A DNA stretch of 64,000 nucleotides from Armigeres subalbatus (Eukaryota > Arthropoda > Insecta > Diptera > Culicidae). The notes below the pieces were generated by a model. That model did no database searches and was not told where the DNA came from. It worked only from the letters and a program-made list of their open reading frames with translations. The stretch covers positions 138,067,121 through 138,131,120 of the forward strand of contig NC_085139.1 of assembly GCF_024139115.2 (NCBI RefSeq), in the 5' to 3' direction. Positions within the stretch are counted from its first letter, which is position 1. Each line of letters starts with the position of its first letter. Of the stretch, positions 1 to 12,021 are shown in pieces. The translations under genes were made by a program, and so were the position numbers.

Positions 1-480
1 TAATTTTTAATTTTTAATTTTTAATTTTTAATTTTTAATTTTTAATTTTAAATTTTAAATTTTAAATTTTAAATTTTAAATTTTAATTTTTAATTTTTTA
101 ATTTTTAATTTTTAATTTTTAATTTTTAATTTTTAATTTTTAATTTTTAATTTTTAATTTTTAATTTTTAATTTTTAATTTTTAATTTTTATTTTTTAAT
201 TTTTAATTTTTAATTTTTAATTTTTAATTTTTAATTTTTAATTTTTAATTTTTAATTTTTAATTTTCAATTTTCAATTTTCAATTTTAAATTTTTAATTT
301 TCAATTTTTAATTTTTAATTTTCATTTTTTTATTTTTAATTATTTATTTTTTATTTTTTATTTTAATTTTTAATTTTAATTTTTTTTTTTAAATTATTAA
401 TTTTAAGTTTTATAGTTTAATTTTTTTATTTCAAATTTTAAATTTAAATTTTTAAATTTAGTATTTAGGAATTTAAATTT
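1..480. repeat. AT-rich 7-bp tandem array (TAATTTT)n
   Basis: Almost the whole segment is a head-to-tail TAATTTT array, fairly regular up to about 290 and then degenerating through TTTTCAA and poly-T variants. It has no coding capacity. The window starts inside the array, so its full length is unknown. Confidence 0.9.
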
Positions 481-504
481 TAGGATCAGCTGTGTTTATA
501 TATA

Positions 505-694
505 GGGGTAATAACGGCTTTGGCAGGTTTTGTTCTATTATTGGCAGGGTTTTTTTTATGACTGATTATGCTCAAATTTGGCCCAAACATTCTTTGTATA
601 TCAAAGAATATTGTGGCCAAATTTCATAAAATTCGGTAGACAAAAACCCCCCTGCCAATAATAGAACAAAACCTGCCAAAGCCGTCTGTTCCCC
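505..694. mobile_element. Palindromic MITE, family A copy 1 (TA target)
   Basis: About 45 bp at each end are inverted copies of each other; both arms contain the string GGCTTTGGCAGGTTTTGT. The element is bounded by TA at 503-504 and 695-696, the signature of Tc1/mariner-type movement. A second copy lies at 8294-8481 in the opposite orientation, with the same internal TTTGGCC and CAAAGAAT blocks. It is non-coding and non-autonomous. Confidence 0.88.
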
Positions 695-696
695 TA

Positions 697-3561
697 CAAT
701 GAGTTTGCAAATTTGATGGGAAAGTTGAAAAATTGTCAAAATACAATATTAGCCCGAGTTGGGAGGAAACCTAATGCGATCGTAAAAAATGATCTAGAGT
801 GCGGCGCTGCAATGAACTTTACAATTGACAGTTTCAATGCAAAATAACATAAACCCGAGCAAGATCGGGTACGTTCAACTAGTTTATAATAAACATGCAT
901 ATTAAATTAATATTATAAGACTCATATTCTGCATTATGTTAGTGAAACATCACGTTACATACGTCCTCCTATTTTTTATGAGAGTGAAACAGCATGTGTT
1001 GCTATTTGGTCGTGATGGTCTTGTTCTTCTTCCTGCAAGTCGCTGCATGTTAGCACTGGTTCGCCACTACTTCTGTTAATCTAAGTCCATTTGATTGTTC
1101 TTGATTGTGCATGATCTTCCCAATTTGGTTTTGCCTGCAACAAATATTAAACAACTTATTCACTGTTTGCACTGGCTCAGATTGTTATTTTAGTCATTCA
1201 GAAACTTTACTTTACCTGCACGTTTTCGTTTTTCCAACTTCTAATCCGTTCGGAGTACTCCATGAACTTGATTTTCGACGCTACCACAACCTACTTCGGC
1301 AACCACCAGTGAGCATATTTTAGGAGTGTGTTAGAGAGTTAGACTATTTGGTTCTGCAGGAACTATGGTTTGACTTCTGATTAGGCAGATCATTTCCCGG
1401 ATCGATTATTCAGGCACAATCTTGTATCTGCAAAAACTCACACAGTTACCCGTCGGGCGATCGGAAATATCATCGATCCGGAACTTACCTGCATAGTTTT
1501 GCTTCAATGTCAATTTCTCATAGGTACCAACGAAGCAGTCTGCAGCTCCAGCACTCTTTTCGCTCTTTCTGGTTCTGCAAAATGTTATGAAAAATTTGAC
1601 CGACTGGGTGCAAATAAAACCACAGGCAAAACTTACCCATGAACAGATTAGCTCCAAATCCAGGACGGAAACACTATTCACACATTTCACCAACGAATTA
1701 ATTTGATTTGCGAAAAGCAATTGTATTAATTTTTTCCCGATGCGCTCAGAACGGAGTAAAAATCGAACTGTTTGGTGATAGAAGTTTTGCTTCGTTGACA
1801 GTACAGCATGTTTTATGAGGCGATATTACTTATGGTTGACGTGATATTACACTGATTTCGCATTATTCACCTATTTGGCAGGTAATTTTACGTTGCATAC
1901 ACGTAACTGAAAAATATTTGTTTTTGGCTGGATGTTGCGGCGAGAAATGTAATAAAGCGTCAATATTGAAAAATATTACGTAAAATAACTTATTACGTCA
2001 GATTTTAATGTACGTTTCACGAAAATCCGTTACCGCATATTAATATATTTTTTGCTGTGTAGGAAGCTGATATTCATATTCATATTCAGTATGAATCAAT
2101 CCCAGTTTTGTCACATGCGGAGTCGAATGAACTAGAATCCACAATAATTGCTTGTGGGTTCTAATTTGAGAACAGAGAATCTCCAAAGATAATCCACACT
2201 TGGGCTGCAAGTCTCTTTAATTCCAAATTCTAATACATATAACTTTTGTTAGAACAGAAAAACCAGAAGCACAATTTCTTCTTGAAGTGACTTAGGCTTA
2301 GATTTTCCTCCCAATTCCTCAAGACAGAATTATTCTCAAATAATCTTTTAAAAATAACTCTAGAATCCCTTGGAATTGTTTCAAAATTTTATTGATGATG
2401 TTCTGACCTTCTAAAACCCAAATTTCTATTTTCATTACTCAAAAACAGTTTCTTAAATCCATCTTACTTAGTGTATTATCTTTTTGAATTTTCAGAATTT
2501 GGATGTCGATTTTTTACCAAATTTAATGTTGCATTTCAAGGAACTTAATCTTCATTTTCTATTTAAAAAGTAAGAGAAATATTTTGGTTTGAAAAAATTA
2601 TTTTCAAATTTATTGATATAAATTAAAACTTTCTCAATTACCAAAACTTTTTCAGAATCCCAGATTTTGTTTAAACAAAATTATCAAAAATAGTTTGAAA
2701 ACTGTTCAAGTTCACCCACAGTCCTGTCTTGAATCTTTCAAATTTCTTTTAGATTAATCGGTTTCATGAAAAAATCATCTGAAATTGTTTATCATAATTA
2801 GAAACTTTTGAAGATATTCATCAATAAATTTCACTAGAAACTCTATCAATTTATTATGCGATCCACTTGTGTATAAGTAGTGGATTGCAGTTCTAAATTT
2901 TGTAGACAAACAGCTCAAAATAAATAAATGTTAGAGTAATATAATCCAGCTAATCAAATCATAAAACATCGACATGGTTTACAAATAATACTTAACTTAA
3001 CCGATCTAAACTAAAATTTAGATCATTTTAAAAAAAAAGTTCTTGTTTTTGATGCACCCAAAAACAGAATGAGATGTCCCTCAAAAATATGTTTCATCTT
3101 AACAAGTCAGGAGGACTATTCGTACTTCCTTTTAAGCTATCACTATTTTTTAAGCTTAATTTGTAAAGAAAAGGCATAGCCTTATATTTCTGAAACTTTC
3201 AGACATGCAGTGCGAAAAACGATTAAAGAGAAAAGATTTCATATATAACTAACATAGTAGTGAATTGTGATAAGTTAGTAACAACTTTAGAAACCATGAA
3301 ATGCTAACGATGCTTAAAAAATCATACAAAAGTTGGGGGGTCGCGACGTCCTTCCATAAGATTTACACAAGCTGGAGGTTTGCGATCTATGTAAACTATA
3401 CATTTTGTATAATTATTACCGAAGGGTGGAAAAAAAATTGAGTGACTCACACTATTGCCAGACATATTATTTTCAAATGATAGTTTTTAAGATATTACAA
3501 GAAAAAAACAATTCAATTTTGGTAATGAATGTTTATGATTTGATCGATAATTAAATTTCCC
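697..3561. other. Unassigned AT-rich sequence
   Basis: I recognise no gene in this stretch. Short open frames (for example near 1105-1323 plus and 1406-1720 minus) resemble no family I know and lack convincing start or splice context. The sequence is mostly AT-rich with short local inverted repeats (for example around 1960-2000). Confidence 0.6.
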
Positions 3562-3574
3562 GATTAGTTTAATG

Positions 3575-3873
3575 GCTAACTGGGCCCTCCTTAGCCGTGC
3601 GGTAAGACGCGCGGCTACAAAGCAAGACCATGCTGAGGGTGGCTGGGTTCGATTCCCGGTGCCGGTCTAGGCAATTTTCGAAGTGGAAATTGTCTCGACT
3701 TCCCTGGGCATAAAAGTATCATCCTGTTAGCCTCATGATATACAAATGCAGAAATGGTAACTTGGCTTAGAAACCTCGCAGTTAATAACTGTGGAAGTGC
3801 TTAATGAACACTAAGCTGCGAGGCGGCTCTGTCCCAGTGTGGGGATGTAATGCCAGTAAGAAGAAGAGAAGAA
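3575..3873 (+). mobile_element. tRNA-derived SINE (Feilai-like), full length, copy 1
   Basis: The head has a pol III type B box (GGTTCGATTCC near 3648) preceded by a tRNA-like A-box region (TTAGCCGTGCGGTAAGA). A SINE body follows, ending in GGGGATGTAATGCCAGTAAG and an AAG-rich tail. The same unit recurs at 8594, 10648, 20822 and 33873. A 13-bp target duplication, GATTAGTTTAATG, flanks it at 3562-3574 and 3874-3886, which proves retro-insertion. The Feilai name is recalled from the mosquito literature and not checked. Confidence 0.9.
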
Positions 3874-3999
3874 GATTAGTTTAATGATTTACCGCATTTT
3901 TCACGTTTTTTTTTTGCTTTTCCCGACTGGATGGACACCGTGAATGTTAGTGGCGAAGGGTCCTGTGCACCCCGAATGGTGAAAAGAGCCGATTTAAAA

Positions 4000-4325
4000 G
4001 ATCTCTAATTTAATTTCAAAGAATTTTCAGAGTAAATTTCGAGAAATTTTCCGAAATCTAAAAAAAAATGTCGATGGTATTTCGAAAACTTGCCGACGAA
4101 ATTCCGGAGATCGCTGAAGAACTTCCCAAAGATTTTTTTAAAAATAATTGTGAAGATTTTTTTAAGGAAGCTGTCGAAAAATATATCTCCAATATAATTC
4201 AAAGAATTTCTACAGGTAATTCGAAAAAAATGCTGAAGAAATTCCGAAGGGCTTGCCGAGGAAATTTAGAAGAACTTCTTGAAGAATTCATTATCTTTTT
4301 TTTAAGATACCGCCATTGGGGGTGA
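4000..4325. repeat. Degenerate relic of the GGAATTCC/GGAACTTCC minisatellite
   Basis: Scattered GAAATTCCGGAG, GAAGAACTT and GAAGAATT units at roughly 12-bp spacing match a decayed form of the 24-bp minisatellite that is intact at 31000-31720 and 56100-57330. The overlapping short open frames on both strands are by-products of the repeat. Confidence 0.6.
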
Positions 4326-4639
4326 CAATGGGTCTGGAGGGTGACAATCGCTCTCACCGACAGCCGGATATAAAATCGTTCAAAAAGGTCTCTTATATTT
4401 TGTTTTCTTGCCCTCAGATACATTCATTCCTACAAGCATTCAAAGTAGTTAAAACAGTAACCCATTCTCATTCTCCGTTTGATCCAATGTCACCCCTGAC
4501 AACGGTATTCCGATGAATTTCCTGAGGAGGCTCCGAAGAATTTTTCGATGAAGTTTTAAAGAATTTCCTGGAAAAAATCGGATTGCTTTAACATTTTAAA
4601 AATACTAGTAAATAAAATTCAGAAAAAATCTTTAAAAAA

Positions 4640-5560
4640 TTTCCTTTTCCTGCGGCCCGCGAAGGGATTCTGAATATACACTACATGTGGCCCATTGAAA
4701 AACATCACACCCAGGAAAAGCTTTCATCGTGTCCAGTTTTTCTTTGCACTCTGGCTGGGCATTAGAGTGATTTAAATTTTGACTTTCTTGCCTCCCCCGA
4801 TGCTTAATCGATTGCATTTGCCATTTTAATAATCCTCCTAAATTTTTAGCAAATTTGGATGTAATTTGACTGTGCACACGTCATTTAAAGTTTGTATGGA
4901 AATTACTATGAAAACTGACCCTTATGTGAGGTGGCCCATGAACTATTTAAATAAAATCTACATATTGACCACACAGAATACTCCTCAAGCTGAAGGGCAG
5001 TTGTTGTTGCGAAGCGATTTCTCGTTATGAAGAAAACAAACATGCTTATTATTGATTTTGATGTTATTATTTTACGTGTTAAATTGGATTTCCCACGATT
5101 CCGTATTCCCTTAATAACTTTTCAGCATAATTTTTTTTCGCAACAAAGACGACCTGTTTCCTTGTGAAATTTCCTATGTTGCCGATGTACTCATATGTTT
5201 TTAGAGCTTAAAGGGAAGCGTTGGGGAACAGTTTTCCATGAAAGTTACTGTTTTTATACTAATTTTCATGCAAACTTCAAACCGCGCGTGCTCATTCAAA
5301 TTACATCCAGATTAGATAAAAATTTAGGAGGATTATTAAAAGGGCAAATGCAATCGTTTAAGCATAGGGGGACGAAAAAGTCAAAATTTGAATCACTCTA
5401 CTGGGCATATGACAAGTTAAGATCATTATGATGTTCAAGAAACATATAAACCAAGAATCGTTTTACCATCATGATTAAATATAGAACGTTCTTTGGTAAA
5501 AATAATGTTGTCATACATTGCACCCTAATAAAATATAACATTTTTAGAGCATGAGGTATA
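4640..5560. repeat. Foldback-type repeat with about 115-bp inverted arms
   Basis: The sequence near 4770-4885 is repeated as its reverse complement near 5285-5410, sharing TTTAGGAGGATTATTAAAA and GGCAAATGCAATCG. A related, more decayed unit occurs at 43570-43930, with the same start (ACACTACATG, GGAAAAGCTTT) and end (AATGTTGTCATACA). This indicates a dispersed non-coding family. I could not define exact termini or a target duplication. Confidence 0.6.
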
Positions 5561-6539
5561 CATTTGTGTATAAAGTTCCTGTGAGAGCAGTTGGCTTATT
5601 TTTTCTGATAGTTCAGTTTTTCCCACGAATTTGTCCAATGCATCCAAAAACCTATTCGTTGTTCATATCACAATTTTGTTGCACCGCACACGGGGAAGTT
5701 TCAATATATGGACCGGGTAATCCGGGATTTTGATCATGGAAATTGATTGGCCACCCTGTAACTGTACCGTACAGCACCGAAATCCGTCCACCTCATGAGC
5801 TATCAATAAATTAAAGGGTGTTAAAGGTAATTGATTTAAAACAAAATATTCTTATCCTGTTCAGATACTTGGCAGTATGCTTTTAGGGCATATAAATGGG
5901 AATAAGCCTTTGAAATTAAAACAACAAAAATCAAAAACAAATCGCCATCCACCAAACGCGAAGTTTCTGCCGCCATTTTTTCGGGTAGAGCATAATTGCA
6001 CCAAAAGTAATCATTACATAAGATAAGCGGAATACAAATCGAAGAGATCGTTTCTCAAGGTGCGTATTGAACTATTTACAGTGTTAGTTTAGCCAATCAA
6101 ACTGCTTCAATTTAAATATTTAGTTAAAAAATAGCTGTACGAATTCTGATCCTTTGATTTGAAATCCGTCCATGTTGGACGGATTTCGATTCAGGAGTAA
6201 TTGATTTTATTCATTATTTTATCATGTTTTCGTAGTTTTTAATGAGTAAATGTGAAAGTAGAGTAAAAGTAGAAACCTTCATGCTCCTGTGTCAATGACA
6301 AACGTTTCATTTACATTCAATTCCTATTTTCTAATGACTTTATCATATACTAAGGTGCTTAAGTGTACGGATTTCGATGCCCCACGGTAGTAGACGATGG
6401 ATACATACCTCACTTAATTTTAGCAATAGAGTGAAGAATGATGAATTTTGACATTTGTTTATTTGTTTATTTATGAAAAAATCAAACTGACATTGAATGC
6501 CTAAATGAATATAACTTAAACTAATTCGTTACGGCCAGC
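5561..6539. other. Unassigned; contains a perfect short hairpin
   Basis: No gene was recognised. A perfect 11-bp stem with a 5-base loop lies at 6161-6187 (GAAATCCGTCC, loop ATGTT). Half-site copies of the stem occur near 5778 (GAAATCCGTCC) and 6368 (ACGGATTTCGATG), so the segment may be a decayed inverted-repeat element of about 0.6 kb. Confidence 0.45.
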
Positions 6540-7065
6540 GGTACGAAATTATTCTAGTAACCGATGACGATACACGTCAACTGGTAAGTTGAAATCAAAC
6601 ATCTCGAAGAATTCGTTGAAGCGCCGACTGATAGCTCGAATTGGTTCGTGTAGTTCATAGTTGCTTGTCGTTGATTCTAGATGCAAGACAAGGAAGGGCG
6701 GCGTTGACGAAGAGGTATTTCCGGTGTGTACACTTTCAACTGCGATAGTAGAACTGGACAATCGATTTGGCTCGTGAGAAACTTTCCAGCAAACATAGCT
6801 TGAGCGGCGATCCGTCTTTCTTCTAGTAGTTCGATGCTAATCAAATGACAGCGTTTCTCGTAAGGTGGCAGGTTTGTCGGATCACGCTAACTTAGTGATT
6901 GAAGAACGTATCTTAGAAACTTTCGTTGGACGGCTTCGATTCTAGCGATCCATGTGGCCTGAAAAAGGCCACCAAACAACAGATTATTTCAGTATTGATC
7001 GCACAAGGGAACAGTAAGGTGATCTAAAGCATAGCGGATCACGAAATTTGTCGGCGATCTTAAAA
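6540..7065 (-). pseudogene. 3' end of a decayed non-LTR retrotransposon (C-terminus of pol)
   Basis: Read on the minus strand in shifting frames, this resembles the region after the reverse transcriptase in Jockey/CR1/R1-like LINE proteins. An ARIEAVQRKFLRYVL-like stretch is followed by PPYEKRCHLI, an RRIAAQAMFA-type helix and a final segment with FNEFFEMFDFNLPVDVYR (about 6560-6630). Several frame changes and stops break it. No RT catalytic motif is present, so only the last 150 or so residues remain. AT-rich 3' sequence with short TTTAT repeats follows at 6450-6540. The clade assignment is uncertain. Confidence 0.7.
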
Positions 7066-8293
7066 ATAAAGCACAATTGATAATTAGCTCGAGTTACAAT
7101 GTCATTGTTTGTCATAATTTGATAACTTACGAACAAAACAATTAAAGCACACATGTTCCACTTAGGTTACTGCAACTCATATGAGACCAAATTCGATCAC
7201 ATTCAAGTTGCTGTAACCATTTTTGTCTGATTTGTGCTGCTCGGGATAGCATTTCCAGTGCCACGTGACTAGCTGTAATTGAAACTGCCAAGCCCTGACA
7301 TAGTCATCTATCATTTTCAGCTCGAGAAAGTGTTCCACTTCTTTACTCCCACGTTCAGAATGTGGCACGTCTGTTATTGGCCTCCCAATGGTTCTTTAAA
7401 TACCAGAACGAAGATGTTCCGAAAAGCTATAAATTTTCAGTTCATTCTTAGCATCGTAAAAAGCAAGCAACATTCCAAATTTATTCGTATAGTGCAGTAT
7501 GGAGCTTCTATAGATTTGATGTAAGCTAGTTGACTGATAAAAAAGCAAACAGAATTAACAGTGTACTAACACTGCCGCTCGTGTAATATGTTTCTTATAA
7601 TACACACTTATTAACAACTTCTATTCAGCTTAATTTGTCCGATCAGATTTGAATATTATTGCTAAAACGGCAGAAAAACCCCTCAATCTGGAAATGATTT
7701 CCTGCAATTTTCCATCTCACGCCCACATCAACTGCCGCACTGAAACGACGGCATGCTAGTTTGAATTCCTATATTTGGATGTGACTTATTTCCTGATTCT
7801 ATTGGCATGCTAACTCTCTCAGCTGTCTCTGAGAAGATGAAAGAGAAAAATATTTAAGTCGATTGCTCCACAAATATAGTTTTGGGATCATTTTCAGATC
7901 GCATCTAAAACTGGAGTTCTGTAAGCAAAGGAAGACTTTTCCGCGCCACATGTAATTTTCTTTCCCCCTTTGATTCTACTGGCTCAAATCATCTGAATCA
8001 ATCGTTGCGTTCGTCGCACATGTTAAGTAGCTAGCGTGCTGAGGTGTCGGAAATAAGCTGGCGTGGTGGCATACAAAGTTTGTAAACAGACACAGCAGTA
8101 GCACCATGTTTTGCCATACTTTAGAACATTTGCTGGTTTTTGGTAGAAGAAAACCTTCTCACACTAAAGCTGATACAGTGTGTTTTGGTAAAATATGAAT
8201 CCATTCATTTTTAGGGATTTTTTTGGATTCCATTGCATGACATTGAAAAAAGAACGAAATTATTATTCTGTTTCCAAGCAGATCATTTAAATA
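7066..8293. other. Unassigned sequence
   Basis: No gene, repeat family or RNA was recognised. Short open frames near 7177-7524 overlap on opposite strands and look like chance. Confidence 0.5.
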
Positions 8294-8481
8294 GAGGGAA
8301 AGACGGCTTTGGCAGGGTTTGTTCTATTATTGGCAGGGGGTTTTTGTCGACCGAATTTTATGAAATTTGGCCACAATATTCTTTGATATGCAAAGAATGT
8401 TTAGGCCGAATTTGAGCCCAGTCAGGCATAAAAAAACCCTGCCAATAATAGAACAAAACCTGCCAAAGCCGTCATTCCCCC
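8294..8481. mobile_element. Palindromic MITE, family A copy 2 (TA target)
   Basis: Same family as 505-694 but inverted in the window. It has about 45-bp inverted ends with GGCTTTGGCAGG and CCTGCCAAAGCC, and TA flanks at 8292-8293 and 8482-8483. Its similarity to copy 1 runs through the centre, so both descend from one master. Confidence 0.88.
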
Positions 8482-8593
8482 TAATTACAAAAATTTACAC
8501 CACTTATAATTTGGCATCATTATTAACAGTACTTTTCGTATATTTTGTTTATATGAATAAAAACAAAAACATTGAAGTCTATTAACCTGTTTA

Positions 8594-8716
8594 CCTTAGA
8601 CCTTTCTAAGCCGTGCGATAAGATGCGCTGCTGCAAAGCAAGACCATGCAGAAGGTGGTTGGGTTCGAGCTGCGATGCGGCAATATCCCAGTGGGGGATG
8701 TAATGCCAATAAGAAG
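8594..8716 (+). mobile_element. Feilai-like SINE with internal deletion, copy 2
   Basis: It starts with the CTAAGCCGTGCGATAAGATG head and keeps the GGGTTCGAG part of the B box. It then jumps directly to the GCTGCGATGCGGCAATATCC and GGGGATGTAATGCC tail, losing about 160 bp of body. A near-perfect 10-bp duplication (AACCTGTTTA / AACCTGTCTA) flanks it at 8584-8593 and 8717-8726. Confidence 0.8.
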
Positions 8717-8726
8717 AACCTGTCTA

Positions 8727-9580
8727 GGTTGAAGAAATGGTCACATAACGCCTCTTAATACAGCTTAACTTCCGAGCGCATAGGCAAATTTTTACCCAAA
8801 TTTGTCAGAGACACATTCTCTTACTCGATGAAAGGGTAGATGGAACATATGTTATGCATGGTGTCTAACACTCATCATTAGCCAGTTCCTAATGTATATG
8901 TCCCTTGCCATTGGTCACAGCCAGCGTTGCGCGGATGGAATCAAAAAAGACCTCTCTAGTGGAGCATAACATTTGAGGATTCGCATTTGCTTTCGCGCAT
9001 TTCTTATCGACTTGCTCGAGTGTGAACGAAACGTAGAGTTGGAAAAAAATGCGATGGTGATCCACTCTTACATGTCCAGTAGTGTCCACGAATTCCGGGT
9101 TATTAGAAAAAGGCCTGCGCTCATGCACTACTGGTGCCGTCTGTGGTGTCGTCTTTGACGTCGACGACGACGTTTGCTGTCCGTGCTCAAAGGCGTGATA
9201 CAATTTCCATATAATTACTTTGGCGCAGCATTAGGCCACTCAGTCAGCGGTGAGAGTGTTATTGGTCCGTTCCGGGGTTATTTATTTTTGCGCTGCTGGT
9301 CCGCTGGCTGACTGACTGTAACACTTTTCTCCGCTTCGCAACCAGCATTGGTTCCTCTGTCGTATGAATTTACTTCTTGATTGTTTTTTTTTTGGTTGTC
9401 GTGAAAGGCATACACGATTGTCATCAGTTGCATCATTGGTGAACTGTGCGAAAATGCGATTTTTTGTAAAATGTTTCAAACGTGGGGTATCGAATGAGGT
9501 TAATTGAAAAATTTGCATGGCCGGGTTATGCAAAATTTTGCATGACTTTCCTTGTGAGTTCGAAATTTTCGATTAACGTA
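8727..9580. other. Unassigned, slightly GC-richer segment
   Basis: A minus-strand open frame of about 104 codons at 8889-9203 matches nothing I know. The sequence from 9130 to 9330 is CpG-richer than its surroundings. It contains TCAGTCAGCGGTGAGAG near 9241, which could be an initiator or donor of a non-coding first exon, but nothing firm supports that. Confidence 0.35.
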
Positions 9581-9804
9581 AGGACAAGCCTCCCAGAATC
9601 CAAAACTAATTTCATTCGCATTTTCGAAGGCACCACACTTAATACGGAAGCAACGCACAACTGTAATTATTATTATTTTGGCTATTGCTGCGTCGCAGCA
9701 TACGTGGAATAATAAAAATGACAGTTGTGCGTTGCTTCCGAATCGATTGGGGTGCCCTCGAAAATGCGAGTGAAATATGTTTTGAAATGCAGGAGGCTTG
9801 TCCT
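9581..9804. mobile_element. Palindromic MITE, family B (TA target)
   Basis: Two arms of about 95-100 bp are inverted copies of each other: AGGACAAGCCTCC at the left, GGAGGCTTGTCCT at the right, with GGAAGCAACGCACAACTG in both arms. A short AT-rich centre separates them. TA lies at 9579-9580 and 9805-9806. It would fold into one long hairpin. The open frame reading through it is not a gene. Confidence 0.87.
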
Positions 9805-10647
9805 TAAGTGAGCATTTGATTCCAAAACATTGTTACTACTACTTCTTCGGATTTTGGGGCTCCATCCATTGACGTCAATCCTTCATTCCACATCTAACCA
9901 ATATGATTTGTTCAATCCGATATTCTGATCTATTTCTAACTCCAGAAGCAATATCTATTTTTCAAATATTTCTTATTCCAGTACCTGCGTCACAGTCACT
10001 ACTATTCATCATCGCCGTCAGCTTCAAATTAATGTGTCTGATTTCCTTCTCGTTCTGTTAAACCGTGCAATCTGCATCGTTCTAGTCCACCGACATTTCG
10101 GCGAGCGGTGTGATGCAAAGAACTGTGCAAAAATGCATCATTCTATTTTACATCTTCAAAAAAGTGCATCCGAATCGGTTCTGTTTCTGTAAGCCAAATT
10201 GGCTTGGTGGCTTGTGAGCTGTGTTTATTTATCTCAATCGCGTTTTGGACTCGTTTCAAAACAGCGATGCTTATATTTATGTACACTTGTTTTGGCAATT
10301 TCCCGGCCTAGTGACTGTCACAGAGAGACACCGTGGAAAATTATATTTTTCAAAAACCTCACATGAGTGGGTGGAATTCAGCGATACTGCAAAAATGCAA
10401 GCTAGCGGTGAGATTTTTGCTACTTTTCAATTAGTTCAAGTGCCTTTGAAGGGGTGATGAATTATACTTGGTATGAAGCTTGACAAGCAACTCGTTAGAG
10501 AAATGTTGTTGACTAAAAACCAGAATGATCTATCTAGTAGTGATATTAGAGCTACCGTTCCGCTTGGCTCATCGCTTACAAACAAATCAAAAACAAACGG
10601 GCTTGTTCTTATTTGTATGATTTTTTTTGTACCAGTGAGTTCTAGAC
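9805..10647. other. Unassigned sequence
   Basis: No gene or repeat family was recognised. Short open frames at 10221-10457 and 10473-10654 overlap on both strands and lack family resemblance. Confidence 0.45.
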
Positions 10648-10808
10648 TAGACACCTTCCTTAGCCGTACGGTAGGATACGCGGCTACAAAGCAAAACCAT
10701 GCTGAGCGTTGCTGGGTTCGATTCCCAGTCCGGTCTAGGAAATTTTCGGGTTGGAAATTATCTCGACTTACCTGGGCATAAAAGTATCATCGTGTTTGCC
10801 TCATGATC
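10648..10808 (+). mobile_element. Feilai-like SINE, 3'-truncated, copy 3
   Basis: Head TTAGCCGTACGGTAGGA, CGGCTACAAAGCAAAACC, a B-box-like GGTTCGATTCCCAGTCC, and the body through GGGCATAAAAGTATCATCG to CCTCATGATC. The downstream half and tail seen in copies 1 and 4 are missing. Confidence 0.8.
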
Positions 10809-11004
10809 TGTTGGATTTAGAAAGTTGCCATCTTCTATAAAGTTGTTCGAGCATTGGAAATCAATATGTTGAGATGTTTAGTTCAGAATTCAGCCGTAAG
10901 GCGGCGCTAGTGTATATGAGAGGTCAGTTTATTACGATATATCGGGATCTCTAGGATTTAGAAAATTGACGTCTTCTACAAAGTTGTTCGAGGATTGGAA
11001 ACCA
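10807..11004 (+). repeat. Two diverged direct repeats of about 57 bp
   Basis: The blocks at 10807-10863 and 10948-11004 share GGATTTAGAAA, TCTTCTA, AAAGTTGTTCGAG and ATTGGAAA in the same order and orientation, about 141 bp apart. They are the remains of a tandem repeat or of an unidentified dispersed element. Confidence 0.65.
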
Positions 11005-11194
11005 GAAGTTGTGAAGTTTGGATTCGAGTATGAAAACCAATATTCTGAAAAACTGTTTAGTTTGGATGACATCCGCTGGGTGGTGATATACGGATCAACC
11101 AGTTTTGTTAGATACCTCAGGGTATGTGGGATTTAAAAGTTCCGTCAATTATAGTTATTTGGGATTTTAAAACCAATGTATTCAGAAAAGTGTG

Positions 11195-11262
11195 CTTGGT
11201 AGTCATACGGCTACAATTTCTGCCTCATACGCCGGAGGCCTTGGATTCGATCTCAGGCCCAT
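11195..11262 (+). other. tRNA-like segment, possible SINE head
   Basis: TTGGTAGTCATACGG resembles an A box and GATTCGATCTC, 45 bp on, resembles a B box. No cloverleaf with matched acceptor and T stems is apparent, so this is at best a tRNA-derived SINE head or a pseudogene. Confidence 0.3.
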
Positions 11263-12021
11263 TTCATTCTCCTACTTTGTATCTTTTTCTATATTTCTCA
11301 TGTTCCAGCAATCGCTAGAACAGGAAATGGATTTCCGTACCGTTTTCATTTCAATCCTGTACCTTCAACTTGACTAGTCTAGCAGTAACTGTTAGAATTG
11401 GAAATGCAGGAAAAACTTGTTTCTTACATCTAATTAGAATTCCGTCTTTTGCGTTCCTATCACATCCCAACAAACAAAATATTTTTTCTGCTGAAGTAAC
11501 TTCTTTTTGGCTGGGTAAAACCTTTAACAGCATTCAATGTTTTTTTTTGATTATCCACTCTTTATTATTATCGAAATTAAAATCAAGAAACTGATCATAG
11601 TAGCCGGGGGTGACATTGCGCATCTCGAATCGAATCACTCGATTCGTACGTTTTTGCATTCGTTTCGAAAAAATTGCGGCATTATGTATTTCGTTCGACT
11701 TCATTCAGTCGCAGTAAAAGATTTCGAATGGTGCTGTACTAGCTCAATCGAGTATGTTCTGTCAAACGAAATGTAAACAGGCATGGCGAATGTGAGTAAA
11801 CAGAGAGAATAAGAGTAATTTTATCTGCGTGTAGCATGCTGCCTGTTGGAAAGGCATCCTTCAGGGCATGAATTGGCAGTTAATTTAAAAACAAGCAAAT
11901 TGTGCTCAATGTCTATAAAAAGCATTATTATTTATTGAGCAGTTGCAAACGATTAAAACATTGTGCACGTAAAAAAATAACCTTATATGCTATGGCAAAA
12001 AAAAACTATTCGAAAATATTT
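11263..12021. other. Unassigned flank, with one dispersed-repeat fragment
   Basis: No gene was recognised. The block near 11605-11700 (GGGGGTGACATTGCGCATCT and following) is a diverged inverted relative of 20080-20150 (GAGATGCGCAATGCCACCCC), so both belong to an unnamed repeat family. Confidence 0.4.
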
